Below, in pieces: positions 27,697 to 35,913 of a stretch of DNA of 64,000 nucleotides (within the stretch, counting starts at the first letter, position 1; every line of letters begins with the position of its first letter). The notes below the pieces were generated by a model. The model was not told where the DNA came from and did not search any database. It was given only the letters and a program-made list of their open reading frames with translations. A program made the translations under genes and the position numbers. This DNA is from Azohydromonas lata NBRC 102462 (GTDB taxonomy: Bacteria; Pseudomonadota; Gammaproteobacteria; Burkholderiales; Burkholderiaceae_C). The stretch spans positions 25,957 to 89,956 of the forward strand of contig NZ_BCTC01000017.1 of assembly GCF_001571085.1 (NCBI RefSeq). The letters are read 5' to 3'.

Positions 27697-28281
27697 TCAG
27701 TAGTCGGCGCCCCAGTCGACCGTGATGCGCTTTTGCGCCAGGTCCACCTGGTCGATGTAGGCGGCAACGAAGGGGATGAGCCGCTCGGCCTCCAGCTCGG
27801 TCATGCCCGCGGGCACTTCCTTGGGCTTGATGCGCAGCACGCTGTGCGGGCCGGTGGCGAGCAGATCGGTGACCGTGCCCAGGGCAACGCCCTCGCGGTT
27901 CACCACGTCCAGGCCGATGAGGTCGACCCAGTAGTACTCGCCCTCTTCGGCGGTAGGGAAGCTCGCGCGCGAGACGAACACCCGCGCGCCCTTGAGCGCC
28001 TCGGCCGCGTTGCGGTCAGGCACTTCCTGTGCGCTGGCAACCACCCCGTCGCCATGCTCGCGCGCGGCGGTGATCTTCAGCAGTGGGGGGAATGTGGTCG
28101 CGGCGGCGGCCGGCAGCCGCTCAGGTGGCTGCAGGAACCAGCGCCGCGAGGAAAACAGCGCCTGCGGATCGCCCGCGTAGGGCTGGACCTTGATCCAGCC
28201 CTTGATGCCCCAGGGCCCCGTCACGCGGCCCACTTCAACCGCGTCTTCAGGCCAGGTGGGCTCGGGGGGCGTCCAGGACAT
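27697..28281 (-). CDS. rimM: 16S rRNA processing protein RimM
   Basis: 194 residues. VEVGRVTGPWGIKGWIKVQP is the N-terminal RimM barrel; YYWVDLIGLDVVN leads into the C-terminal PRC-barrel. RimM binds S19 and promotes 30S head maturation. It lies 35 nt after rpsP and before trmD, the conserved order. Confidence 0.97.
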   Translation of the reverse strand: MSWTPPEPTWPEDAVEVGRVTGPWGIKGWIKVQPYAGDPQALFSSRRWFLQPPERLPAAAATTFPPLLKITAAREHGDGVVASAQEVPDRNAAEALKGARVFVSRASFPTAEEGEYYWVDLIGLDVVNREGVALGTVTDLLATGPHSVLRIKPKEVPAGMTELEAERLIPFVAAYIDQVDLAQKRITVDWGADY

Positions 28282-28316
28282 GGGCGAACGACAACTGCAG
28301 GCGCTTGCGGCCGGAA

Positions 28317-28613
28317 TTACTCGGCAGCGGCGGCCGGCTCAGCGGCAGCGGCGGGGGCGGCACCGGCGGTGGCCTTCTTGGCTTCACCGACCAGACGGGC
28401 CACGGTGGGCGACAGTTGGGCACCCACGCCAGCCCAGTAGCTCACGCGCTCCAGGGCCACGCGCAGCGGCTGCTCGGCGCCGGAGGCCACGGGGTTGTAG
28501 AAGCCCACGCGCTCGATGAAGCGACCGTCGCGGCGCTCGCGCGACTCGGCAACCACGATGTTGTAGAAGGGGCGCTTTTTGGAACCGCCGCGGGCCAGAC
28601 GAATGACGACCAT
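28317..28613 (-). CDS. rpsP: 30S ribosomal protein S16
   Basis: 98 residues. [22 protein letters not shown] and [11 protein letters not shown] are diagnostic. The C-terminal ~25 residues form an Ala/Pro/Glu-rich extension common in Burkholderiales. It is the first gene of the S16-RimM-TrmD-L19 operon. Confidence 0.99.
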   Translation of the reverse strand: MVVIRLARGGSKKRPFYNIVVAESRERRDGRFIERVGFYNPVASGAEQPLRVALERVSYWAGVGAQLSPTVARLVGEAKKATAGAAPAAAAEPAAAAE

Positions 28614-28803
28614 GTTTTTGACTCGATGTGCAGGAGAAGACGATCGCCGCACCAGGGACACGGGCAGGCCAGGCAGATCGAAACTGTGCCGCGGCGCCTG
28701 AAAGCAGCAAATCCCTTTGCAGCACTCCAAACCCACGGCTCGCTTGTCCGGTGCCGTTAGATACGCGCAAGGCTTCGCAGCCCGGCCAGCACCGAAACCG
28801 CGC

Positions 28804-28809
28804 ATTATA
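28804..28809 (-). promoter_or_regulatory. -10 box of the rpsP operon
   Basis: A perfect TATAAT on the minus strand about 190 nt upstream of rpsP. No good -35 hexamer is seen at 17 nt. The 274-nt gap to the divergent TM2 gene holds no gene. Confidence 0.5.
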
Positions 28810-28870
28810 AACTGCCCGCCCGCTCCTTTCCCTTGGCCTGCAAGAAGCACGGCCCTTGAGGAACATTCCC

Positions 28871-28891
28871 ATGCATTCCCGCACGCCATGA
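28871..28891 (+). other. Six-codon mini-frame ending in ATGA at the TM2 gene start
   Basis: GAGGAAC at 28858-28864 is placed for an ATG at 28871, which opens MHSRTP and stops at TGA 28889-28891. That stop overlaps ATG 28888 of the TM2 gene as ATGA. It may be a coupling leader peptide, or chance. Confidence 0.3.
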
Positions 28892-29379
28892 GCCCCTTGC
28901 CGATCCATCCAGCCGCGCAGGCCGCATTGCCCGCGCGCGGCGCCTACAAGTCCAAGACGCTGGCGACCTGGATCGCGCTGCTGGGCGGCAGCCTGGGCCT
29001 GCACCGCTTCTATCTGCGCGGTTGGCGCGACGTGGCGGGCTGGCTGCACCCGCTGCCCACGCTGCTTGGGCTGCACGGCGTGCGCCGCATGCTGGAGCTG
29101 GGCCAGGACGACCACGCCGCTTGGGCGCTCATTCCGCTGCTTGGGCTGATGCTGGCGCAGGCCATGCTGTGCGCCATCCTCTACGGCCTCACGCCGGATG
29201 AGCGCTGGGACGCGCGCCACAACCCGGGCTGGCCCGTGCAGGACACGCGCTGGGGCCCGGTGCTGGGCGCCATCGCCGGGCTGGCGCTGGGTGCGGGCGT
29301 GCTCATGGCCACCGTGGCCTTCAGCGGCCAGCGCTATTTCGAGTGGCAGGTCGAGCAGGCGCGCCAGCTCAGCCAATGA
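28888..29379 (+). CDS. TM2-domain membrane protein
   Basis: 163 residues. [25 protein letters not shown] is a TM2 domain, a helix-turn-helix membrane hairpin with the conserved HRFYL. Further helices follow ([20 protein letters not shown] and [21 protein letters not shown]). The function is unknown. ATG 28888 lacks its own ribosome-binding site and overlaps the stop of a tiny upstream frame. Confidence 0.82.
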   Translation: MSPLPIHPAAQAALPARGAYKSKTLATWIALLGGSLGLHRFYLRGWRDVAGWLHPLPTLLGLHGVRRMLELGQDDHAAWALIPLLGLMLAQAMLCAILYGLTPDERWDARHNPGWPVQDTRWGPVLGAIAGLALGAGVLMATVAFSGQRYFEWQVEQARQLSQ

Positions 29380-29405
29380 AAAAGGCCCGCCGGGAGGCGG
29401 GCCTT
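29379..29405. terminator. Intrinsic terminator, TM2/pit convergent pair
   Basis: AAGGCCCGCC (29382-29391) pairs perfectly with GGCGGGCCTT (29396-29405). The minus-strand side continues into TTTTT, serving the phosphate-transporter gene best. Confidence 0.85.
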
Positions 29406-29428
29406 GCGAAGCGGGAAGCCGGCAGCCG

Positions 29429-30439
29429 TCAGAACAGCAGCTCGCTCACCCAGTAGGACACGGCGGCCACGGCGGCCGCGGACGGGATGGTGAGAATCCA
29501 GGCCCACACGATGTTGCCCGCCACGCCCCAGCGCACGGCCGAGGCGCGCTGCGTGGAGCCCACGCCGACGATGGCGCCGGTGATGGTGTGCGTGGTGGAC
29601 ACCGGCACGCCCAGCGCGGTGGCGAAGAACAGCGTCATCGCGCCGCCCGTCTCGGCGCAGAAGCCGCCCACGGGCTTGAGCTTGGTCAGGCGCTGGCCCA
29701 TGGTCTGGACGATGCGCCAGCCGCCGAACATGGTGCCCATGCCGATGGCGATGTAGCAGCAGGCGATGACCCACTGCGGCGGCATGCTGTCGCTGGCCGA
29801 GGCGTAGCCCGACGAAATGAGCAGCAGCCAGATGATGCCGATGGTCTTTTGGGCGTCATTGCCGCCGTGGCCCAGCGAGTACAGGCCCGCGGAGAAAAGC
29901 TGCAACCGGCGGAACCAGTTGTCCACGCGCAGCGGCGAGCTGCGCCGGCAGATCCACGACACCGCCACCATCAGCAGCGAGCCCAGCAGGAAGCCCAGCG
30001 TGGGCGACACCACGATGAACAGCACCGTCTTGAGCACGCCGGACCACACCAGCGGGTCCGGGCCGGCCTTGGCCATGGTGGCGCCCACGATGCCGCCGAT
30101 GAGCGCGTGCGAGGAGCTCGACGGAATGCCGTAGAGCCAGGTCACGACGTTCCACACGATGGCGCCCACCAGGGCGCCGAAGATGACGTGCAGGTCCACC
30201 ACCGACGGATCGACGATGCCCTTGCCCACGGTGGCCGCCACCTTGAGCTGGAAGATGCCAATGGCCACCACGTTGAAGAAGGCGGCGAACAGCACGGCCT
30301 GCTGGGGCTTGAGCACGCCGGTGGACACGACGGTGGCGATGGAGTTCGCCGCGTCGTGGAAGCCGTTCATGAAGTCGAACACGAGGGCGAGCAGGACGAG
30401 CACTGCCACGACCCAGAAACTGGTCTGGATGGGATCCAT
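29429..30439 (-). CDS. pit: Low-affinity inorganic phosphate transporter (Pit family)
   Basis: 336 residues, about ten membrane helices. The duplicated PiT signatures are present: DFMNGFHDAANSIATVVSTG in the first half and GGNDAQKTIGI in the second. ALGVPVSTTHTITGAIVGVG is another family marker. PiT proteins import metal-phosphate by proton symport. It lies 31 nt after the DUF47/PhoU-like gene, the usual two-gene unit. Confidence 0.95.
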   Translation of the reverse strand: MDPIQTSFWVVAVLVLLALVFDFMNGFHDAANSIATVVSTGVLKPQQAVLFAAFFNVVAIGIFQLKVAATVGKGIVDPSVVDLHVIFGALVGAIVWNVVTWLYGIPSSSSHALIGGIVGATMAKAGPDPLVWSGVLKTVLFIVVSPTLGFLLGSLLMVAVSWICRRSSPLRVDNWFRRLQLFSAGLYSLGHGGNDAQKTIGIIWLLLISSGYASASDSMPPQWVIACCYIAIGMGTMFGGWRIVQTMGQRLTKLKPVGGFCAETGGAMTLFFATALGVPVSTTHTITGAIVGVGSTQRASAVRWGVAGNIVWAWILTIPSAAAVAAVSYWVSELLF

Positions 30440-30470
30440 GAGAAGAGTGAAAAAGCCGGAGCCGGCTTCT

Positions 30471-31118
30471 TCAGGAGTTCTCGAGGACCACGCCCTCGAT
30501 CAGGTTGGCCACGTCCTCGCAGCGGTCGGAGATGGATTCGAGCTGCTCGTAGATCGCCTTGAGCTTGATGAGCTCGCGCACGTCGGGCTCCTGGCGGAAC
30601 AGCTTGGACATGGCGCTGCGCATCACGCGGTCGGCGTCGGATTCGAGCTTGTCGATCTCCTCGCAGGTCTTGATGGCGGCCTCGGCCACGGCCGGCACGT
30701 TGAGCTTGGGCAGCAGCGACACGGCGTGCTGCACGCGCTCGCAGCACTTGACGCTGAGCTCGGCCAGCGAGCGCAGCTCCTCGGTGACGGCATGCACGTC
30801 GTACAGCGCCATGGTCTCGGCCGTGTCCTGCAGCAGGTCCAGCACGTCGTCCATGGCGTTGATCAGCGACAGGATCTGTTCGCGATCGATCGGGGTGATG
30901 AAGGTCTTGTGCAGCAGCCGGTTGACTTCAGCGGTGACCTTGTCGGCATCGTGCTCGGCGGAGTCCACGCCGTCGGCGTAGCGCTGGCGCAATGCCGGAT
31001 CGGCGTAGTTCTCGATCATCAGCATGAAGGCCCGGGAGCCTTCGGCAATCTTCGCGCCGTGCTGGTTGAACAGCTCGAAGAAATTGCCCTCCTTGGGCAG
31101 CAGCTTGGAAAACAGCAT
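30471..31118 (-). CDS. DUF47 family PhoU-like phosphate transport regulator
   Basis: 215 residues, all helical, matching the DUF47 family. FELFNQHGAKIAEGSRAF and DREQILSLINAMDDVLDLLQDTAE are typical, as is ISDRCEDVANLIEGVVLENS at the end. Proteins of this type are co-encoded with Pit transporters and are thought to modulate them. AGAGGA sits at good spacing before ATG 31118. Confidence 0.92.
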   Translation of the reverse strand: MLFSKLLPKEGNFFELFNQHGAKIAEGSRAFMLMIENYADPALRQRYADGVDSAEHDADKVTAEVNRLLHKTFITPIDREQILSLINAMDDVLDLLQDTAETMALYDVHAVTEELRSLAELSVKCCERVQHAVSLLPKLNVPAVAEAAIKTCEEIDKLESDADRVMRSAMSKLFRQEPDVRELIKLKAIYEQLESISDRCEDVANLIEGVVLENS

Positions 31119-31203
31119 GTCGTCCTCTCGTCCGGGCCACAAAGGCCGGCGAGCCGTGGGCGAGCGCAAGCCGCCACGGCTGGGTTCAGTTGGCAAGCCC
31201 GCG

Positions 31204-31209
31204 ATTCTA
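31204..31209 (-). promoter_or_regulatory. -10 box of the DUF47-pit operon
   Basis: TAGAAT on the minus strand, about 86 nt upstream of ATG 31118; the -35 is weak. Confidence 0.4.
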
Positions 31210-31283
31210 TTAGGGGGCCGGTACGGCACCCGGGGTGCCTGGGGGGGCAAGTCGTCGTGTCTGTGACATTCGCGAGACACGAC

Positions 31284-31303
31284 ACCGTGACGTCATGCAC
31301 GGT
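31284..31303. promoter_or_regulatory. 20-bp dyad upstream of the phosphate operon
   Basis: ACCGTG (31284-31289) and CACGGT (31298-31303) are inverted across 8 bp; the centre contains the perfect palindrome TGACGTCA (31288-31295). It could be an operator for the DUF47-pit operon. It does not match a Pho box clearly. Confidence 0.35.
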
Positions 31304-31332
31304 GAAAACCGTAACGCGTTGTCAATCCGGCG

Positions 31333-31842
31333 TCAGATCCAGAGACCCGCCAGCCGCTCCACCGCCTGGTCCTGCACCAGCGGCAACAGCCGCGCCGGCG
31401 TGGCGTCGCGCCCCGGCCACGCCAACTCCGGCGAAAGCTCGGCCAGCGGCGCCAGGACGAAGGCGCGCTCGTGCGCACGCGGATGCGGCAGCGTGAGCAC
31501 CGGGTCGTCCTGCCGCAGCTCGCCGTAGAGCAGCAGGTCCAGGTCCAGCGTGCGCGGCGCGTTGCGGTAGGGGCGCTCGCGTCCATGCGCCAGCTCGATG
31601 GCCTGCAGCGCGCGCAGCAACGCAAGCGGCGCCAGCGTGGTGTCCAGTGCCGCCACGGCGTTGAAGAAGTGCGGGCCCGCGGCGTCCACCGGCGCGCTGC
31701 GCCACAGCGAGGACACCGCCGCCAGCCGGCAGCCCGACAGCGAGGCCAGGGCCTGCACGGCCTCGCGCAGCGTCTGGCGCGCGTCGCCCAGGTTGGCGCC
31801 CAGGCCCACCCAGGCGCGCACAGGCGCTGGGACCGGGCTCAC
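31333..31842 (-). CDS. folK: 2-amino-4-hydroxy-6-hydroxymethyldihydropteridine diphosphokinase
   Basis: 169 residues. VGLGANLGDARQTL, FFNAVAALDT and PRTLDLDLLLYG (with the two magnesium-binding Asp) followed by LPHPRAHERAFVLAPL are the HPPK signatures. It pyrophosphorylates the pterin in folate synthesis. The GTG start overlaps the pcnB stop as GTGA, so translation is probably coupled, as in the classic pcnB-folK pair. Confidence 0.97.
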   Translation of the reverse strand: MSPVPAPVRAWVGLGANLGDARQTLREAVQALASLSGCRLAAVSSLWRSAPVDAAGPHFFNAVAALDTTLAPLALLRALQAIELAHGRERPYRNAPRTLDLDLLLYGELRQDDPVLTLPHPRAHERAFVLAPLAELSPELAWPGRDATPARLLPLVQDQAVERLAGLWI

Positions 31843-33404
31843 TCGGAGGCCACCGCGTCGCCGCCACTCCCGCCGGAAGGCTTGCGGCGGCGGCGGCGCT
31901 TGCGCGCGGGCGCATCGCCACCCTCCCCACCCTCGCCTTCAGCCGGCACTGCGCCGTCCCCGGCCACGGCGGCCGCGGGCTTGGCGCGCGCCGGCGCCGC
32001 GGCGCCGGCGGACGAGCCCCGGCGCTTGCGTTGCGGCTGCGAGGCCTCGCGCACGGCCTGCACCAGGGCGTCGCGCTCCTCGGACGTGCCCAACGAGAAG
32101 TCTTCCCACCACTCGGCCAAGTCGGCGTCGGCCTGGCCCACGTCGGCGCGCAGGCGCAGGAAGTCGTAGCCGGCGCGAAAGCGCGGCTGCTCCACCAGCG
32201 CGAAGGGCGCGTTGCCCGTGCGGCGATCGAAGCGGGGCTGCATCAGCCAGATCTCGCGCATGTCGGCGGCGAGCTTGCCGCGGCCGGAGATGTCGCCGAT
32301 GCGCGCGTCGAACACGGCGTCGATGGCCTGCTGCAGCGCGGGCACGGGCGGCTCGCCCGCGTCCTTCAGTTGCGCCCAGCGCGACTGCACGTCATGCCAC
32401 AGCATGCACGCCAGCATGAAGCTGGGCGCCACGGCGCGGCCATCGGCCACGCGGCGGTCGGTGTCCTCCAGCGCCAGGCGGATGAAGCGCTCGCGCACCT
32501 CGTCGGCATTGAACACCACCTCCAGCAGCGGGAACACGCGCTGCATGCCCTGCTTGCGCAGCTCGTCCAGGCTGCGCAGCGCGTGGCCGGTCTGCAGCAG
32601 CTTGATCATCTCGTCGAACATGCGCGAGACGGGCACGTTGTCCAGCAGCTCCATCACCCGCGGCATGGGCTCGCGCGTGCGGGCCTCGATCTCGAAGCCC
32701 AGCTTGGCCGCGAAGCGCACCATGCGGATGAGGCGCACCGGATCCTCGCGGTAGCGCAGCTCCGGCTCGCCGATGATGCGCAGCAGCCGCTTCTTCACGT
32801 CGCGCACGCCGCCGTGGTAGTCCACCACGATGCGCGTGGTGGGGTCGTAGTACATGGCGTTGATGGTGAAGTCGCGCCGCGCCGCGTCCTCGATCTGCGG
32901 ACCCCAGACGTTGTCGCGCAGCACGCGGCCGCTGGCGTCCACCACGTGGCTCTTGCCGGCCAGCTCGCTCTTGGAGGTCTTCTCGTTGCCCTCCACCTGC
33001 TCGGCGGCGCTGGCGTCCAGGTAGGCGCGGAAGGTGGACACCTCCACCACCTCGTGGTCGCGGCCGCGGCCGAAGATGACGTGCACGATGCGAAAGCGCC
33101 GGCCGATGATGAAGGCGCGGCGGAACAGCCCCTTCACCTCCTCGGGCGTGGCGTTGGTGGCGACGTCGAAGTCCTTGGGCCGCAGGCCCACCAGCAGGTC
33201 GCGCACGGCGCCGCCGACGATGTAGGCCTCGAAGCCCGCCTCCTGCAGCGTGCGCACCACCTTGACGGCGCGGTCGTCCAGCAGCGAGGCATCGATGCCG
33301 TGCTTGCTCTCCGGCACCTCCACGCGTTCGCCCAAGGGAATGCGCGGCGCCTTGGGCTCGGACTTGCCGCCGCCGAGCAGCCGGCCGATGAGGGTCTTGA
33401 TCAT
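31839..33404 (-). CDS. pcnB: Poly(A) polymerase I
   Basis: 521 residues. The nucleotidyltransferase core is clear: YIVGGAVRDLLVGLRPKDFDVATNATPEEV with the catalytic DxD, then RRDFTINAMYYDP and REDPVRLIRMVRFAAKLGF. The C-terminal ~75 residues are Ala/Gly-rich and end in a strongly basic RKRRRRRKPSG cluster, likely RNA-binding. It adds 3' A tails that promote RNA decay. ATG 33404 overlaps the stop of the upstream HAD gene as ATGA; its own stop overlaps folK. Confidence 0.96.
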   Translation of the reverse strand: MIKTLIGRLLGGGKSEPKAPRIPLGERVEVPESKHGIDASLLDDRAVKVVRTLQEAGFEAYIVGGAVRDLLVGLRPKDFDVATNATPEEVKGLFRRAFIIGRRFRIVHVIFGRGRDHEVVEVSTFRAYLDASAAEQVEGNEKTSKSELAGKSHVVDASGRVLRDNVWGPQIEDAARRDFTINAMYYDPTTRIVVDYHGGVRDVKKRLLRIIGEPELRYREDPVRLIRMVRFAAKLGFEIEARTREPMPRVMELLDNVPVSRMFDEMIKLLQTGHALRSLDELRKQGMQRVFPLLEVVFNADEVRERFIRLALEDTDRRVADGRAVAPSFMLACMLWHDVQSRWAQLKDAGEPPVPALQQAIDAVFDARIGDISGRGKLAADMREIWLMQPRFDRRTGNAPFALVEQPRFRAGYDFLRLRADVGQADADLAEWWEDFSLGTSEERDALVQAVREASQPQRKRRGSSAGAAAPARAKPAAAVAGDGAVPAEGEGGEGGDAPARKRRRRRKPSGGSGGDAVASE

Positions 33405-34069
33405 GCGAACAGCTTGAGGATGGGCCAGCCGCGCGCGAGGGCGATCGCCTCCAGCGCGGAGCCCGGGTTGGTGGCCACCGGGGAATCGACCTGCTCCAGC
33501 AGCGGCAGGTCGTTGGTGGAGTCGCTGTAGAAGTGCACGCGGCTGAAGTCGGCTTGCGTGCGGCCCAGGCCGGCGAGCCAGTCGCGCACCCGCGCTATCT
33601 TGCCCTCGCGGTAGGAGGGCACGCCGTCGATGGCGCCGGTGACGCGGCCCTGCGCGTCGCGCGCCAGGCGCAGCGCGATGAGGTGCTCCACGCCGAAAGC
33701 CTGCGCGATGGGCGCGGTCACGAACTCGTTGGTGGCGGTGACGACAGCGCACAGGTGGCCGGCGTCCTGGTGCTTGCGCACCAGGGCCAACGCCTGCGGA
33801 TGCATCTGCGGGCGGATCACCTCCGCCATGAAGCGCTCGCGCGCGGCCAGCGCCTCGGCCTCGGGGCGCGCGCGCCAGGCGGAGGTGGCGAAGTCGATGT
33901 AGGCCGGCAGGTCCAGGCGCCCGGCCTGGTAGTCGGCGAAGAAGCCGTCGTTGCGCGCGCGCCAGGCCTCGCCGTCCGCCCAGCCCAGGCGGACCATGAA
34001 TTCGCCGAAGGCGTGGTCGGAGTCCCCGGGCAGCAGCGTGCCGTCCAGGTCGAATAGAGCCAGTTCCAT
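33401..34069 (-). CDS. HAD-IB family phosphatase
   Basis: 222 residues. ALFDLDGTLLPGDSDHAFG is HAD motif I with both Asp. VVTATNEFVTAPIA carries motif II Thr, the Lys of REGKIARV fits motif III and YSDSTNDLPLLEQ is motif IV. The cap resembles phosphoserine phosphatase-like enzymes; the substrate is unknown. It sits between hda and pcnB, with a 4-nt overlap to pcnB and 28 nt to hda. Confidence 0.9.
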   Translation of the reverse strand: MELALFDLDGTLLPGDSDHAFGEFMVRLGWADGEAWRARNDGFFADYQAGRLDLPAYIDFATSAWRARPEAEALAARERFMAEVIRPQMHPQALALVRKHQDAGHLCAVVTATNEFVTAPIAQAFGVEHLIALRLARDAQGRVTGAIDGVPSYREGKIARVRDWLAGLGRTQADFSRVHFYSDSTNDLPLLEQVDSPVATNPGSALEAIALARGWPILKLFA

Positions 34070-34097
34070 GTTGTCCTTGTTCTCGTGTGCGGCCACT

Positions 34098-34775
34098 TCA
34101 GGCGCCCTCCTCGGCCAGCATGCGCCGCAGCAGCGGCACGGTGACGGCGCGGCGCTGTGCCAGCGCGAAGCCGTCGAGCCGGTCCAGCAGCGCCATGAGG
34201 TGCTTGAGGTCGCGGTCGAAGTGGTTCAGCAAGTAATCCATCACGTCGTCGGTGAGCTCGATGCCGCGGCGCTGCGCCTCGTGCTGCAGCGTGACGCGGG
34301 CCTCGTGCTCGGCCAGCGGCTGCAGCGCGAACACGTCGCCCCAGGCCAGCCGGGTGCGCAAGTCCTCGCGCACGGGCAGGTCCACGGGCGGCACGCGACC
34401 GGCGGCCACCACCTGCACCTGGAACGTGGCGGCGTCGATGAAGGCCGCGAACGCGGCCTGCTGGTGCAGCGGGTCCAGCCGCTCGCAGTCGTCCATGACC
34501 AGCAGCGTCCAGCCCTCGTCCACCTCCCAGGGCACCGGATCGGCGGCGTTGAACCAGCCCACGCGCTCGCCGGCGAGCTGGCGCTCGTGCACCAGCGCCT
34601 GCAGCAGGTGGGTCTTGCCGCTGCCTTGCGGACCCCACAGGTACAGCGGCGCGAGCGCGGCCGAGCCCCGGCCGAGCCGGCGCAGGTGCTGCACGGCGGC
34701 CGCGTTGGCGCCGGGCACGAAGCCATCGAAGCTCGGTACCCGCTCGAAAGCGATCGGCAAGGGAATCTGTTTCAT
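34098..34775 (-). CDS. hda: DnaA regulatory inactivator Hda
   Basis: 225 residues, a DnaA-like AAA+ domain without the DNA-binding domain. MKQIPLPIAFE at the N-terminus holds the clamp-binding element. YLWGPQGSGKTHLLQAL is Walker A; TLLVMDDCERLD is Walker B. Clamp-bound Hda stimulates DnaA-ATP hydrolysis to prevent re-initiation. It heads the hda-HAD-pcnB-folK run. The 235-nt upstream gap is GC-rich with many GCCGG inverted segments, and no gene is seen. Confidence 0.94.
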   Translation of the reverse strand: MKQIPLPIAFERVPSFDGFVPGANAAAVQHLRRLGRGSAALAPLYLWGPQGSGKTHLLQALVHERQLAGERVGWFNAADPVPWEVDEGWTLLVMDDCERLDPLHQQAAFAAFIDAATFQVQVVAAGRVPPVDLPVREDLRTRLAWGDVFALQPLAEHEARVTLQHEAQRRGIELTDDVMDYLLNHFDRDLKHLMALLDRLDGFALAQRRAVTVPLLRRMLAEEGA

Positions 34776-35010
34776 CCGGATTCGGGTCCGGCCGGCCCGC
34801 GCCGGCACCGCGGCCCGGTGCGACCGGCAAAGGGACCGGTTCCACCGGCGGCACGCGCCGGCGCGGTCGGCGGCGGCACCGGCGCCACCAGTGGCGCACT
34901 GGCGCGGCCGGCCGCTGGCGGACTGCGGGCGCGATTGTAGGGGGCTGACGCCCCTCAACCCCGGGGCACGGAAATGGCACGCGCCGGGCGCGGGCACGGC
35001 ACCGGGGGCG

Positions 35011-35889
35011 TCAGTGCAGCCGCGGCTGGCCGTGGCGGCGCAGCTCTTCCAGCCGTTCGGTGAGCGCGGGCGCGTCGGCCGCCTGCGGATGCTGGCGCAG
35101 GTACTGCGCCAGGTCCTGCGCCGCGGCGGCGTACTGGCCCAGCTCGGCCTGGCAGAGGCCGCGGTCGCGCCGCTCCTCCCAGTCCTGCGGCAGCAGCAGC
35201 ACCAGGCGCTGCTCCACGGCCAGCAGCCGCACCCAGTCGCCGGCACTGCGGTGGATTTCCTTCAGGTTGCGCAGCAGCCGCGCCAGGATCTCGCGCGGCG
35301 GCGCGGCTTGCAGGAACAGCTCCAGCGGCGCCTCGAAGTCGCCCACCAGGCCCTGCTGGCGGCGGTAGGGCTGCAGCCGCTCGTCGAGCTGCTCGCGCGA
35401 GAGCGAGCGCCCGTTGAACGGGTCCAGCACCACCTCGCCCTGCGGCATGTGCAGCTTCACCAGGAAATGCCCGGGAAAGGAAACGCCGTGCGCCTGCAAG
35501 CCGATGTGGTCGGCGATCTCGATGTAGAGCAACGCCAGCGTGATGGGAATGCCGCGCCGCGTCACCAGCACCTGGTGCAGATAGCTGTTGGCCAGGTCGT
35601 AGTAGTCGTTGACGTTGCCCGCGAAGCCCAGCTCCTGGAAAAAGTAGCGGTTGAGGCTGCGCAGCTTGAACATGGGCGCCGCGTCGGCCGGCAGCCGCCG
35701 GCGCAGCCGCTCGGCCAGGGTGTCCACCTCGTGCAGCACGGACTGGGTGTCCAGCTGAGGGTAGTCGTCCTGCGCGACGCTCACCGCCGCTTCGAAGGTG
35801 GAAAGGCTCGCGTCGTCGGCCACGAGCGCCGCGAAATACTCCAGCGCCGTCGGAGGCTGGAACTGCCGGAAATGCATGCCGCCGCTCAT
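35011..35889 (-). CDS. SirB1 family transglutaminase-like/TPR protein
   Basis: 292 residues. LHEVDTLAERLRRRLP, LNRYFFQELGFAGNVNDYYDLANSYLHQVL, GIPITLALLYIEIA and FPGHFLVKL are SirB1 family markers. The C-terminal third holds a TPR-like segment (LVLLLPQDWEERRDRGLCQAELGQYAAAAQDLAQYL). The biochemical function is unknown. It follows murJ by 24 nt on the same strand, so they are probably cotranscribed. ATG 35877 is an alternative start. Confidence 0.88.
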   Translation of the reverse strand: MSGGMHFRQFQPPTALEYFAALVADDASLSTFEAAVSVAQDDYPQLDTQSVLHEVDTLAERLRRRLPADAAPMFKLRSLNRYFFQELGFAGNVNDYYDLANSYLHQVLVTRRGIPITLALLYIEIADHIGLQAHGVSFPGHFLVKLHMPQGEVVLDPFNGRSLSREQLDERLQPYRRQQGLVGDFEAPLELFLQAAPPREILARLLRNLKEIHRSAGDWVRLLAVEQRLVLLLPQDWEERRDRGLCQAELGQYAAAAQDLAQYLRQHPQAADAPALTERLEELRRHGQPRLH

Positions 35890-35913
35890 GAGAGGCAGTG
35901 TAGGCCCACGCGC

